Shown: positions 18,200 through 27,900 of the stretch, piece after piece
How the letters are laid out: every line of letters begins with the position of its first letter
Numbering within the stretch: position 1 is the first letter of the stretch
Assembly: GCF_024732245.1 (NCBI RefSeq)
Contig: NZ_CP093845.1
Span: 2,480,001-2,544,000 of the forward strand
DNA length: 64,000 nt
Source of the DNA: Dietzia sp. B32
Lineage (GTDB): Bacteria; Actinomycetota; Actinomycetes; Mycobacteriales; Mycobacteriaceae
Reading direction: 5' to 3'
Notes under the pieces: generated by a model
What the model was told of the DNA's origin: nothing
The model's database searches: none
Seen by the model: the letters and a program-made list of their open reading frames with translations, nothing else
Position numbers and translations under genes: made by a program

Positions 18200-19744
18200 A
18201 TGACCGCCCCCGGAGGTTCCGCTCCCGCGACGCCCGGTCCGCCGACCCTGGTCGAGACCCACAGCGCGCTCATCATCCTCTGGGGTGACGAGGCTCACAA
18301 AGTGCGCAAACCGGTGGATCTCGGGTTCCTGGACAACACCACGGTCGAGGCCCGGGCGGAGCAGAGTCGACGCGAGGTCGAGCTCAACAGTCGGCTGGCC
18401 CCGGACGTGTACACCGGCGTGCTGGAGGTGAGGGGACCCGACGGCGAGGTGATCGACCACGTGGTGCGGATGCGTCGGCTCCCGGCGCACCGGAGCCTCG
18501 CCGCGCTGGTGCGATCCCGGCAGGGCGGCCGGACCGGGGGCGGCGATCCGGACCTCGTGGCCGGGCTCCGCGAGGTCGCCCGGCAGGTGGACCACCTGCA
18601 CGCGGCCAGCCCCCGCTCGGAGGAGATCGACGCGGCGGGGTCCCCCGGCGCCGTGGCGCGGTTGTGGGCGGAGTCCCTGGACCACCTGCGCCGCCTCGAC
18701 GTCGGCGGGGACGCCCCGGAGATCGTCGACGACATCGAGGTGCTGTCGTCCGACTTCCTGCGCGGACGTGGCCCGTTGCTGCAGGCGCGCGTGGCGGCCG
18801 GCCGGATCGTGGACGGCCACGGGGACCTGCTGGCCGCCGACGTCTACCTCACCGACGACGGACCGCGGGTGATCGACTGCCTCGAGTTCGACGATCGGCT
18901 CCGGTTCGGCGACGCGATGCTGGACATCGGGTTCCTCGCCATGGACCTCGACGCCTCGGGGGCGCGGGACCTCGCCGTCGTCCTCCTCGAGGCCTACCGC
19001 GACTTCTCCGGCGACGACGCGCCGTCCTCGCTCGTCCACCACTACATGGCGTACCGGGCCCTGGTCCGGTCCAAGGTCACCTCCATCCGGGCCGGGCAGA
19101 CCACTGACGGTGCCGCCGGCGCCGAGGCCCGGCGGGCACTGCTGTTGGCGGACCGGGCGGTCGACGCGCTCCTGCGCGGACGCGTGCGCCTGGTGCTGGT
19201 GGGCGGGGTGTCCGGGTCGGGGAAGTCGACGTTGGCGGCGCCGCTGGCCGAGGCGCTCTCGGCGGAGCTGCTGCGCTCCGACGTGGTCCGGCGTGAGGTC
19301 GCCGCTGCCGGGGCGACCGCACCCGGCCCCGCCGCGGCCGCCCGTGACAGGTATTCGGACGAGGCGGTCGAGGCGGTCTACGCGGAGATGCTCGCCCGCG
19401 CGGCCGGGGTGCTCGCGCAGGGGCGCAGCGTGGTGCTGGACGCCACCTGGCTCGAGCCGCGGAGACGCGCGGAGGCCGAGACCGCGGCCGCGGACGCGCA
19501 CGCCGAGCTGGTGGAGATCGCGTGCGCCGCGCCCCGGGACGAGCTGGTGCGGCGGATCACCGGGCGGGCGAGCGCGGGCACCGACCCGTCCGAGGCGACG
19601 GTGGAGGTGCTGGACGCCCAGCTCGCGGCCGCGGCGCCGTGGCCCGACGCGATCGAGGTCGACACCGCCGGGCTCGACGTGCGCGACCGCGCCGCGGTGC
19701 GTCGGTGGGCCGAGCGCGAGTTGGGGCCGCTGCCCTGGGCCTAG
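18200..19744 (+). CDS. Fused aminoglycoside-phosphotransferase-like / AAA P-loop kinase
   Basis: A 514-residue two-domain protein. Residues 1-320 resemble COG2187, a protein-kinase-like fold, with GHGDLLAADVYLTDDG (catalytic-loop HGD) and VIDCLEFDDRLRFGD (metal-binding D). Residues 325-514 form a P-loop kinase with Walker A GGVSGSGKST and downstream LDATWLEPRRR. Fusions of this type are common in actinobacteria and proteobacteria, but no substrate is established. The start is leaderless after TAGGCT. Its TAG stop shares CTAG with the stop of the convergent DUF4185 gene. Confidence 0.82.
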   Translation: MTAPGGSAPATPGPPTLVETHSALIILWGDEAHKVRKPVDLGFLDNTTVEARAEQSRREVELNSRLAPDVYTGVLEVRGPDGEVIDHVVRMRRLPAHRSLAALVRSRQGGRTGGGDPDLVAGLREVARQVDHLHAASPRSEEIDAAGSPGAVARLWAESLDHLRRLDVGGDAPEIVDDIEVLSSDFLRGRGPLLQARVAAGRIVDGHGDLLAADVYLTDDGPRVIDCLEFDDRLRFGDAMLDIGFLAMDLDASGARDLAVVLLEAYRDFSGDDAPSSLVHHYMAYRALVRSKVTSIRAGQTTDGAAGAEARRALLLADRAVDALLRGRVRLVLVGGVSGSGKSTLAAPLAEALSAELLRSDVVRREVAAAGATAPGPAAAARDRYSDEAVEAVYAEMLARAAGVLAQGRSVVLDATWLEPRRRAEAETAAADAHAELVEIACAAPRDELVRRITGRASAGTDPSEATVEVLDAQLAAAAPWPDAIEVDTAGLDVRDRAAVRRWAERELGPLPWA

Positions 19745-20934
19745 ATGTCCCCGGCCGGGGCATCGGTAGCGGTTGCGCGGGCTCGGACGCCCGGAGGGCG
19801 GGGGATCGAGCCGACGAACTGCATGGACCGGTACGGCCACCCGGCCCGACCGGCGGCCGAGTCGTGGGTGTTCCACTGGCTCACCACGAAGTGCCACTCC
19901 TCCGGTGTGGACCCCGGCACCGGGCAGCCGCAGTAGAGCTGGGCGACGCGGGCGGGCCCGGAATCCGGATCGGTGCCGTCGGACTCGTCGCCCCACGCGC
20001 TCCCGGGCAACAGCGTGGTGTGCGCGGTGACCGACCGGTCCGTCAGGTCGGCTTCGATGTGGGGGAACGTCAGGCAGTCGATGCGGTAGTGCTCGGCATT
20101 GAAGTAGGTCAGGGTCCAGAAGTCCTCACACCGGCGCAGGTACATCTCGCCGATCCGGCCGGGCAGCACGATGGTGGTGGGGTTGCCCCACCCCCAGGCG
20201 CCCTTGCGGAAGCCCCAGGTCTGCCAGCGGCGGAGGTCGGGGTCGGCGAGGTGTTCCTCGCGGACCCGCATGAGGATGACACCCTTGTCCCGCTGGAACC
20301 CGGTGGACAGGACGTAGACGAACCCGTCGCCGCCGAGTTCCCACGTCCACAGCTGACGATGACCGCCCTCCAGGCGGGGCGAGAACTCGGCCCCGGTGGG
20401 CTCCCAGGTCCGGCCGTCGTCGGTCGAGCGGTGGATCCGGGTGCGGGTGACGGTGCCCAGGCCCTCGTTGACCATGACGTGCAGGTACATCGTGTCGCCG
20501 ACGGTCAGTACGTCACTCGGCAGCACCGTCGAGCAGCCGCGGCCGTGGACGTAGTCGATCAACTGGGCGGCGTAGTCCCGGGGGCCCGGCCCGGCGGCCT
20601 CCGACCACCTGAGTCCCCCGGACGGCTCGGTGGCATCGGAGTACAACCCGACGGGGGAGCGCCAGTCCGGGTTCCCGGGCCCGGGCCGCTCCTCGGTGGT
20701 GGGGGCGCACTGCGCGATGCCCGGGTGCGGCCTCCCCACATGGGGGGCGCCCATCCCGGCGCCCGCGAAGGTGTCGCCGAACACCGCGAGCAGGCGGCCG
20801 GACGGGGTGCGGGCGAGGATTCCCAGGTCCGTCCCCTCCATGCCGAACGCCGTGGTGATCCCCGGTCCGGTGAGGTCCCGCACCTTGCGGGTGCCCGGGG
20901 AGGGGGCCGCGCCGGGCGGAGGCGAATCCGTCAT
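19741..20934 (-). CDS. DUF4185-domain protein
   Basis: A 397-residue protein resembling DUF4185, with the sialidase/glycosidase-like beta-propeller character of that family: LAVFGDTFAG, RIHRSTDDGRTW, YLRRCEDFWTLTYFNAE and EWHFVVSQWNTH. The RSTDDGRTW segment is close to the Asp-box (SxDxGxTW) of sialidases. No clear signal peptide is visible, so location is uncertain. Related secreted proteins in Mycobacteriales have been linked to glycan cleavage, but enzymatic activity here is only an inference. ATG 20934 lies 7 nt after a TAGCGT box. It ends tail-to-tail with the kinase gene with zero spacing. Confidence 0.78.
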   Translation of the reverse strand: MTDSPPPGAAPSPGTRKVRDLTGPGITTAFGMEGTDLGILARTPSGRLLAVFGDTFAGAGMGAPHVGRPHPGIAQCAPTTEERPGPGNPDWRSPVGLYSDATEPSGGLRWSEAAGPGPRDYAAQLIDYVHGRGCSTVLPSDVLTVGDTMYLHVMVNEGLGTVTRTRIHRSTDDGRTWEPTGAEFSPRLEGGHRQLWTWELGGDGFVYVLSTGFQRDKGVILMRVREEHLADPDLRRWQTWGFRKGAWGWGNPTTIVLPGRIGEMYLRRCEDFWTLTYFNAEHYRIDCLTFPHIEADLTDRSVTAHTTLLPGSAWGDESDGTDPDSGPARVAQLYCGCPVPGSTPEEWHFVVSQWNTHDSAAGRAGWPYRSMQFVGSIPRPPGVRARATATDAPAGDI

Positions 20935-20941
20935 GTGACAG

Positions 20942-20947
20942 ACGCTA
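20942..20947 (-). promoter_or_regulatory. -10 box, DUF4185 gene
   Basis: TAGCGT on the minus strand, 7 nt before ATG at 20934. Confidence 0.55.
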
Positions 20948-21030
20948 CCGCGCGACCGCCCGGGGCAACCAGAGTCGTTGTCAGATCACAGATGTGGCGA
21001 AGCAGACCCCACGCCGCGAACGGCGAGGCG

Positions 21031-21036
21031 TATGGT
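21031..21036 (+). promoter_or_regulatory. -10 box, membrane glutaredoxin gene
   Basis: TATGGT, 7 nt before GTG at 21044. Confidence 0.5.
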
Positions 21037-21043
21037 CATCCGC

Positions 21044-21607
21044 GTGACCCACCCCTTCGCACGGGCCGGGCGGGAGCTCGTCCCCGGCCACTGGTTCGGC
21101 CCCGCCGCCGTCCTGGCGCTCGGGTGTGCGACGGCGTGGGCGCTGATCGGGTTCGGTCACGGCGCACCGCTGGCCGCGGCGGTCCTGGTCGGGTCACTGT
21201 TGCTCGCCCTGTGGAACTCCCCGCTGCGCGCCTCCGGTCACGAGCCGCTCCAGGCCGTCCGGTCGGTCGCCGCCGCGGGCCGCGCCGTGGTGGTGCTCTG
21301 GCGGCCGGGATGCCCGTACTCGTCGGCACTGCGCCGCCGGGCCGCCCGGGAGGGACTCGAGGTCCACTGGGTCAACATCTGGCGGGACGAGGACGCCTAC
21401 AGGCTGTGCTGCGGGATCAACGGTGGCTCGGAGGAGACGCCCACCGCGATGCTGCTCGACCCGGCACTGGCGTCCCCGGTGGTGATCCCGGCGTCGGTCC
21501 CGGGCATCCGCGAGGCCACCGCCGCGCCCCTACGGGCCATCCGCTCCGTGCGTGCCATCACGTCCGTCTCCGACCGGCCCCGCAGCCTCGGCGTCCGCGG
21601 CCGCTGA
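21044..21607 (+). CDS. Membrane-anchored glutaredoxin-like protein
   Basis: A 187-residue protein with two hydrophobic segments near the N-terminus (PAAVLALGCATAWALIGF and PLAAAVLVGSLLLALW). These precede a thioredoxin-fold domain: VVVLWRPGCPYSSALRRRAA carries a CPYS redox site, followed by the cis-proline segment ETPTAML. YRLCCGINGG adds a vicinal Cys pair. It resembles mycoredoxin-type proteins of actinobacteria, which reduce mycothiol-mixed disulfides, but with a membrane anchor. GTG 21044 follows TATGGT by 7 nt (leaderless); ATG 21032 is the alternative. The domain is expected to face the cytosol if both segments cross the membrane. Confidence 0.72.
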   Translation: MTHPFARAGRELVPGHWFGPAAVLALGCATAWALIGFGHGAPLAAAVLVGSLLLALWNSPLRASGHEPLQAVRSVAAAGRAVVVLWRPGCPYSSALRRRAAREGLEVHWVNIWRDEDAYRLCCGINGGSEETPTAMLLDPALASPVVIPASVPGIREATAAPLRAIRSVRAITSVSDRPRSLGVRGR

Positions 21608-21662
21608 CCAGCCCGTCCGCCGGTCGGGCCGGACGATCACCTCGTCGTCGTTCCCCTCGCCG

Positions 21663-22982
21663 TCACCGCCCGTACCGCAGTGACCCCCGCACGTCACCAC
21701 ACTCGGCGCCCACCGCCATCCCGGCGATCCGGCCCGCCGCCCGCAGCTCCACGAGGCGCGGTACCACCCTGTCGCGCAGGGTCCACGGGTCGACGGTGTT
21801 GACGAAGATCCCCGTCGCCCCCTCGAAGCCGGCCGGGGTCGAGATGCGCCACTTGAGCACGATCCGCCACGGCATGGCCACGTCGCCCACTCCGGGCGGA
21901 CGGGTGTGCCACTCCTCGTTGCACGGGACCAGCCGACCCGTCGCCGCGTGGCACGCGTGCAGCAGATCCGAGACGCCACGCAGCTCGGCCGCCGAGTGCT
22001 CCCAGGGCGAGCTCGCCGCCGACCGGGAGTAGACCACCAGGGCCGGGTACCGGTGCCCGACGCCCACCACCGCGACGGCGTGCTCATTGGCCGCCACCAC
22101 CAGCTGCTCGGCCGCCGCGTGGTCCACGCCGAGCCTGTTGTACATGTCGGGGTCGCCCTCCAGGGCCGCGGCTTCGCGGGCGGTCTTGGCCGGGATCTCG
22201 TCAATCGCCACCAGTTGCTTGTGCAGGTGGTCGAACGAGGCTCCGGCCGGCGCGAGCCAGTTCTGGAAGACCGACACGTACCGCGCGTGGGGATTGTCGC
22301 GGTACAGGGACCGCATGGCGCGGATGGTGAAGGCGGTGAACTGCTCGTGCTCGGCGGGGGTGAGGTCGCCGGAGGAGGCGTGGCGGTCGCTGGTGGTCGC
22401 GCCGTCGGTGAGATGCCGACGCGCGACCACCACGTCGTGGCAGCCACCGAAGAAGCTCTCCGAATGGGCGGCGAGAGCGGCCGGGTCCATGGCGTCGACG
22501 GCGGCCGGGTCGCCCTGTGCGGCGGCGATGCGGGCGCGGACCAGCGCGCGGACGTGGGCGACGCCGGCCGGGGTGGAGAGATAGGCGGCCTGGTGGGCGG
22601 CCGCGCGGCCGGGGAGTCGGTAGCCGTGCACGGCTCTCCAGTAGTCCAGCGAGACGATCTCGAAGAGGTTGCCGAACAGGCGGAACTCCGGGGTCGTGGC
22701 GTCGAGGTCGGCGGCCGGCACCTCCTCGAGCACCCGCCAGGTGTCGCCGTCGCGGACCACGCGTGCCTTCTCCGGGGTGGTCTCGAGCATGCGGGTCACG
22801 CAGAACGGGCACCGGGCCTCGGGGACGACCGGGTCCACAGCGGTGACCCGGCCGGGGGAGTGCTCGATCGGCCGGTGGGCGCGTCCGGGGACGGTCCACA
22901 CCTCGGTGCCGGTGAAGGGATTGGTCTGTTTGACCGTGCCGTCCGCCATGCGGCGGAGCGGCGGGACGGGGGCGCGGGTCAC
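21663..22982 (-). CDS. DUF4921 / galactose-1-phosphate uridylyltransferase-like protein
   Basis: A 439-residue HIT-superfamily protein resembling GalT. CPFC near residue 58 is a zinc-binding pair, NPFTGTEVWTVPGRAHRP matches the GalT-like N-terminus, and SFDHLHKQLVAI supplies the HxHxQ-type nucleotidyl-transfer histidines. It belongs to the actinobacterial DUF4921 group rather than classical GalT, and no gal genes are nearby, so the sugar or nucleotide substrate is unknown. GTG 22982 lies 7 nt after TAGGCT. It converges on the glutaredoxin-like gene. Confidence 0.75.
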   Translation of the reverse strand: MTRAPVPPLRRMADGTVKQTNPFTGTEVWTVPGRAHRPIEHSPGRVTAVDPVVPEARCPFCVTRMLETTPEKARVVRDGDTWRVLEEVPAADLDATTPEFRLFGNLFEIVSLDYWRAVHGYRLPGRAAAHQAAYLSTPAGVAHVRALVRARIAAAQGDPAAVDAMDPAALAAHSESFFGGCHDVVVARRHLTDGATTSDRHASSGDLTPAEHEQFTAFTIRAMRSLYRDNPHARYVSVFQNWLAPAGASFDHLHKQLVAIDEIPAKTAREAAALEGDPDMYNRLGVDHAAAEQLVVAANEHAVAVVGVGHRYPALVVYSRSAASSPWEHSAAELRGVSDLLHACHAATGRLVPCNEEWHTRPPGVGDVAMPWRIVLKWRISTPAGFEGATGIFVNTVDPWTLRDRVVPRLVELRAAGRIAGMAVGAECGDVRGSLRYGR

Positions 22983-22989
22983 GCCGGAA

Positions 22990-22995
22990 AGCCTA
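22990..22995 (-). promoter_or_regulatory. -10 box, DUF4921 gene
   Basis: TAGGCT on the minus strand, 7 nt before GTG at 22982. Confidence 0.6.
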
Positions 22996-23125
22996 GGGGG
23001 TCGGGAGGCCGCACGATGACGACGACGAGGTGTCGCGACACCCGGCCGGGCCGGATTTACGGGCCTGGCCGGAAGGAACTGATGTGGATGGCTAAGTAGC
23101 GGTGGAACTGTGATCTAGGTAACAG

Positions 23126-23131
23126 TATTCT
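23126..23131 (+). promoter_or_regulatory. Putative -10 of GSL protein B
   Basis: TATTCT about 100 nt before the ATG, within an AT-richer patch that also contains GGTAACAG. It implies a leader of about 90 nt. No known riboswitch was recognised in it. Confidence 0.35.
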
Positions 23132-23229
23132 GATAGCGCCGAACAACCCGCAGAGGCCGTGGGTCGTCGCACCGCAGGACTCAGGAGCTGGTCCCAAACA
23201 GGGGGCCACGATCAGAATCGAGACCGGCC

Positions 23230-24726
23230 ATGGCACATCACCATCCACTCATCCGACGAATGGCCGCGGTCGGTGGCATCGCCGCCCTGACCGTGTCCGG
23301 AGCCGCCGGCATATCCCACGCCCAGACGGGATCGGCGGGGCTCGCGGCAGAACTGGCGTTGAATCTCGATCTCGCCCTCGGCTCGGACGGCAGCGGGTCC
23401 CTCGGGGGAGTCCCCGAACTGTTGGGGTCGCTCGAGGACGTCGGCTCCGACGGGGAGGGGTCCCTCGGGCCCGGTTCCCTCGGGCCGGACGGATCGCTCC
23501 CCACCGGATCGCTGGACGAGGCGACCGGATCCCTGACCGGCGCCAGCGAGGACGGAGGGTCGCTGGACCCGGGTTCGGTGGATCCGGACTCGCTCGGTGC
23601 GGACGGTTCGCTGGACCCGGGCTCGCTCGGTGCGGACGGTTCGCTGGATCCGGACTCGCTCGGTGCGGACGGTTCGCTGGACCCGGGCTCGTTGGACCCG
23701 GACTCGGTGGAACCGGGCTCGGCTGAGTCCGGGTCGCTCGCGAGTCTGCTGCTGATGCTCTCCATCGCGTCGTCGGGCGGCGGCTCGGCGGAGCCGGGGT
23801 CTCTCGACCAGTTGTCGTCGGGTTCCGATGCCGGTTCTGATGACGGGTCCGGTAGCGAGCCGGGGCAGGGCTCCCTCGACGGGGGGTCGCTGCAGCCGTT
23901 GATGACGGGTTCGGCTACCGGGTCAGCGGACATGGGGTCCGGTGAGGGTTCGTTGCAGCCGGGGTCGCTTGATCAGTTGTCGTCGGGGTCTGATGATCTG
24001 GGGTCTGACGAGGGTTCGTCGGAGGGGTCGCTGGATGCGGGTTCGCTCGCGCCGTTGTCGGTCGGTTCGGCTGCGGGGTCCGAGGGCATGGGGTCCGGTG
24101 AGGGGTCGTTGGAGCCGGGGTCGCTTGATCAGTTGTCGTCGGGGTCTGATGATCTGGGGTCTGACGAGGGGTCGTCGGAGGGGTCGTTGGATGCGGGTTC
24201 GCTCGCGCCGTTGTCGGTCGGTTCGGCTGCCGGGTCGGAGGGCATGGGGTCCGATGAGGGGTCCCTCGACACGGGATCGCTCCCGCAGGGCTCCCTCGAG
24301 CCGGGTTCACTCGACGAGGGTTCGGCGCAGGGTTCCCTCGCCCCCCTGACGGCATCGTTGGCCCCGCTCGGCTCCGTGGGCTCGGCCGCCGGGTCGCTGC
24401 CTCTCCTGGTGCCCGTCGCGCTCATAGGCGGCTCCGTGGCTGCAGCGCCGATGATCCTGCAGGTGGGTGCGAACATGGGCGTCGCACTCCCACCGTTGCC
24501 GGGGCTGCCGGCTCCGGTCGCCGCCGCGCCCGCGGTCGCCGTCGCCCCGCCTATCGCGCCCGGGCCCTCGGCTCCCAACGGGCGCGGAGCCGAGCCGGGC
24601 ATGGTCGGTGGCGCAGGGGCCGGCGGAGGTGTCAACGCAGTCGTCGTGACGGCCGGTTCGCTGGGCGACTACGAGCTGGTGTTGCCGAACGGTGTCACCC
24701 TGCCCCCACTGCCGATGATTCGGTGA
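23230..24726 (+). CDS. Large secreted GSL-repeat protein B
   Basis: A 498-residue predicted exported protein. The signal peptide is about residues 1-32 (RRMAAVGGIAALTVSGAAGISHAQ). Residues 50-395 are almost entirely GSL motifs (about 30 copies). They are organised as 11-residue units GSLDPxSLGAD at about 116-157 and 52-residue units starting at 239, 291 and 343, with a degenerate copy before them. A hydrophobic stretch (about 390-408) follows, then a Pro-rich module with VALPPLPGLP (418-426) and a final TLPPLPMIR. There is no sortase motif. GSL protein E shares the C-terminal arrangement. The central repeats use more T-ending and GGG/TCG codons than neighbouring genes. Function unknown; probably cell-surface or envelope-associated. 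Confidence 0.82.
   Translation: MAHHHPLIRRMAAVGGIAALTVSGAAGISHAQTGSAGLAAELALNLDLALGSDGSGSLGGVPELLGSLEDVGSDGEGSLGPGSLGPDGSLPTGSLDEATGSLTGASEDGGSLDPGSVDPDSLGADGSLDPGSLGADGSLDPDSLGADGSLDPGSLDPDSVEPGSAESGSLASLLLMLSIASSGGGSAEPGSLDQLSSGSDAGSDDGSGSEPGQGSLDGGSLQPLMTGSATGSADMGSGEGSLQPGSLDQLSSGSDDLGSDEGSSEGSLDAGSLAPLSVGSAAGSEGMGSGEGSLEPGSLDQLSSGSDDLGSDEGSSEGSLDAGSLAPLSVGSAAGSEGMGSDEGSLDTGSLPQGSLEPGSLDEGSAQGSLAPLTASLAPLGSVGSAAGSLPLLVPVALIGGSVAAAPMILQVGANMGVALPPLPGLPAPVAAAPAVAVAPPIAPGPSAPNGRGAEPGMVGGAGAGGGVNAVVVTAGSLGDYELVLPNGVTLPPLPMIR
23944..24255 (+). repeat. Tandem 156-bp repeats within GSL protein B
   Basis: Two nearly identical 156-bp units (23944-24099 and 24100-24255), each encoding 52 residues including GSLDQLSSGSDDLGSDEGSS. 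A partial third begins at 24256. Near-identity at DNA level suggests recent duplication or homogenisation. Confidence 0.9.
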
Positions 24727-24737
24727 ATTACGGCAGT

Positions 24738-24779
24738 GGAAGGCCCGCCCGGGGAGTGTTCTCCCGGGGCGGGCCTTCC
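24738..24779 (+). terminator. Intrinsic terminator after GSL protein B
   Basis: Arms 24738-24756 and 24761-24779 pair at 18 of 19 positions around a TGTT loop, starting 12 nt past the stop. Confidence 0.88.
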
Positions 24780-24875
24780 GTCATCTCGCGCGCAGGTGGA
24801 GCGGGGTCCCTGAGAGAAATCTCACAAGGTGGAACCAGCTTCCCATGTCAGGCGCAACAGTTTGACTTTCCCAAT

Positions 24876-24906
24876 TTGTGTGCTGTGCCCCTCTTGCCCA
24901 TATTAT
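24876..24906 (+). promoter_or_regulatory. Putative gltB promoter
   Basis: TTGTGT (24876-24881) and TATTAT (24901-24906) with a 19-nt spacer, in an unusually AT-rich patch about 85 nt before the gltB ATG. A TTGACT at 24862 is an alternative -35 but is too far from TATTAT. Confidence 0.4.
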
Positions 24907-24990
24907 TTCCCAGCCAGAGCACTTCGGTCCTCTGAGTACGGGTGCTCCAGACACCACGGAGTCCGCCCGTCGACAAGCGAAGGCGAACAC

Positions 24991-27900
24991 ATGATGACGA
25001 CTCCCGGCCCCAAGAGCCTGTACCGCCCTGAATACGAACACGACTCGTGTGGTGTCGCGTTCGTCGTGGACATGTACGGACGTCAGTCCCGGGACATCGT
25101 CGAGAAGGCGATCGCCGCCCTGGTCAACCTCGAGCACCGTGGCGCCGTGGGCGCCGAGGCCAACACGGGCGACGGCACGGGCTTGTTGATCCAGGTACCG
25201 GATTTGTTCCTCCGCGAGGTAATGCGTGAGGAGCAGAACGTAGAGCTGCCTGAGGCCGGTGCATATGCCACCGGCCTTTGTTTTCTCCCCCAGTCCCGCA
25301 TGCTCGCGATGGACGCCATGCGGATGGTCGAGCGGATCGCCGCAGAGCAGGGCGTGACCGTCGTCGGGTGGCGTGAGGTCCCGGTCGACGATTCCACGGT
25401 CGGCGCGATCTCCCGCGACGCGCAGCCCAGCATCCGTCAGATCTTCGTCAAGGCCGCCGGCCCCGGCGGGACGCTGCTCACGGGGTTGGAACTGGAGCGC
25501 AAGTGCTTCGTCGTGCGCAAGCGCTGCGAGCACGAGCTGGGCTCCAAGGGGCCGGGCAAGGGGGACCTCGGTTCCGAGACCGTGTACTTCCCGTCCCTGA
25601 GCCCGCGCACCTTCGTCTACAAGGGCATGCTCACCGAGAAGCAGCTCCCGGAGTTCTACCTGGACCTCCAGGACGAGCGCGTGGAATCCGCCCTGGGCAT
25701 CGTCCACTCGCGCTTCTCCACCAACACGTTCCCCGCGTGGCCGCTGGCGCACCCGTTCCGCTACGTCGCCCACAACGGTGAGATCAACACCGCCCGGGGC
25801 AACGAGAACTGGATGCGGGCCCGCGAGTCACTGATGACCAGCGAGCACATCGAGGACCTGTCGGCGGCCCTGCCCATCTGTACCCCGGGCGGCTCCGACA
25901 CCGCGCGCTTCGACGAGGCGCTCGAGTTGCTGACCCTGGCCGGACGCACCCTGCCGCATGCCGTGCTCATGATGGTCCCGGAGGCGTGGGAACGCCACGA
26001 GACGATGGACCCCGCCAAGCGGGCGTTCTACGAGTACCACTCCTCCCTCATGGAGGCGTGGGACGGACCGGCTTCCATCACGTTCACCGACGGCACCGTG
26101 ATCGGCGCAGTGCTCGACCGCAACGGTCTGCGGCCCTCCCGGATCTGGGTCACCGACGACGGGCTCGTCGTCATGGCCTCCGAGGTCGGCGTCCTCGACA
26201 TCCCCCAGGACAAGGTGGTCACCAAGACCCGCCTCCGCCCAGGGCGGATGTTCCTGGTCGACACCGCCCAGGGGCGGATCATCGACGACGAGGAGATCAA
26301 GACCGGGTTGGCCGCCGAGCACCCGTACCAGCAGTGGCTCGACGAGGGAATGGTCCGACTCGAGGATCTGCCCCAGGTCGAGCATCCGTACATGCCCCAC
26401 GAGCGCGTCGTCCTGCGTCAGCGGGTCTTCGGGTTCACGGAGGAGGAGCTCCGGATCCTCGTCGCCCCGATGGCAGCGGCCGGCGCCGAGGCGATCGGGT
26501 CGATGGGCACCGACACTCCGCTCCCCGTGCTGTCCGAGCGCGCGCGGATGCTGTTCGACTACTTCGCCCAGCGTTTCGCCCAGGTCACCAACCCGCCGCT
26601 CGACGCGATCCGCGAGGAGCTCGTCACCAGCTACGGCGTGACACTCGGCCCCGAGGGCGATCTCATCAACCCGGGCCCGGAGTCGTGCCGTCAGATCCGG
26701 CTCGACAACCCGATCCTCGGGAACGACGAGCTGTCGACCCTGATGGCGGCCGGCGAGACGCGCCCGGGCCTGCGTTCGGTGGTCGTGCGCGGCCTGTACA
26801 ACGTCGCCCACGGCGGGCGTGGTCTCAGGATCGCCCTGGAGAGGATCCGCCGGGAGGTCTCCCACGCCATCGAGGACGGCGCCACGATCATCGTCCTGTC
26901 GGATCGGGAGTCGGATGAGCGCAACGCACCCATCCCGTCGCTGCTGCTCACCTCGGCCGTGCACCATCACCTCGTCCGGGAGAAGACCCGCACCCGGGTG
27001 AGCCTCGTCGTGGAGTCCGGTGACGCCCGCGAGGTCCACCACATGGCGGTCCTGTTCGGCTATGGTGCCGAGGCGATCAACCCCTACATGGCGTTCGAGT
27101 CCATCGACGAGCTCGTCAAGGCCGGGCACATCACCGGTGTGGACACTCCCGCGGCCTGCGCCAACTACCGCAAGGCCGCTGCCAAGGGCGTGCTCAAGGT
27201 GATGTCCAAGATGGGCATCTCGACGCTCGCGTCCTACACCGGCGCGCAGCTCTTCGACATCACGGGACTCTCGCAGGAGATGTGCGACGAGTACTTCACG
27301 GGCTCGGTGAGCCCCATCGACGGCATCGGCCTAGACGAGATCGCAGAGGACGTGGCGCGCCGCCACCGCTTCGCGTTCCTGCCGCGGCCGGAGGAGGCCG
27401 CGCACCGCGAGCTCGAGATCGGCGGCGAGTACCAGTGGCGCCGCGAGGGCGAGTATCACCTGTTCAACCCGGACACGGTGTTCAAGCTCCAGCACTCCAC
27501 GCGCTCCGGTCGCTACGAGATCTTCAAGGAGTACACCAAGCTCGTCGACGACCAGTCGGAGCGCCTGGCGACCCTCCGCGGCCTGTTCGATCTGAAGGGG
27601 ACCCGTCCCCCGGTGCCGATCGAGGAGGTCGAACCGGTCTCGGAGATCGTCAAGCGTTTCTCCACGGGCGCGATGAGCTACGGCTCCATCTCGGCAGAGG
27701 CCCACGAGACGCTGGCGATCGCCATGAACCGTCTCCACGCCCGGTCCAACTCGGGCGAGGGCGGGGAGTCGATCGACCGCTTCAGCCCCGACCCCAACGG
27801 GGACTGGCGCCGCTCGGCCATCAAGCAGGTGGCCTCCGGCCGGTTCGGTGTGACCAGCAACTACCTGGCCAACTGCACCGACATCCAGATCAAGATGGCC

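Noticed and set aside
22996-23229. Riboswitch in the leader of GSL protein B
   Set aside because: Several small hairpins can be drawn but I could not match them to any known riboswitch core.
23560-24300. Regular DNA repeats as a possible CRISPR array
   Set aside because: Repeats are in frame, without unique spacers, and encode GSL units.
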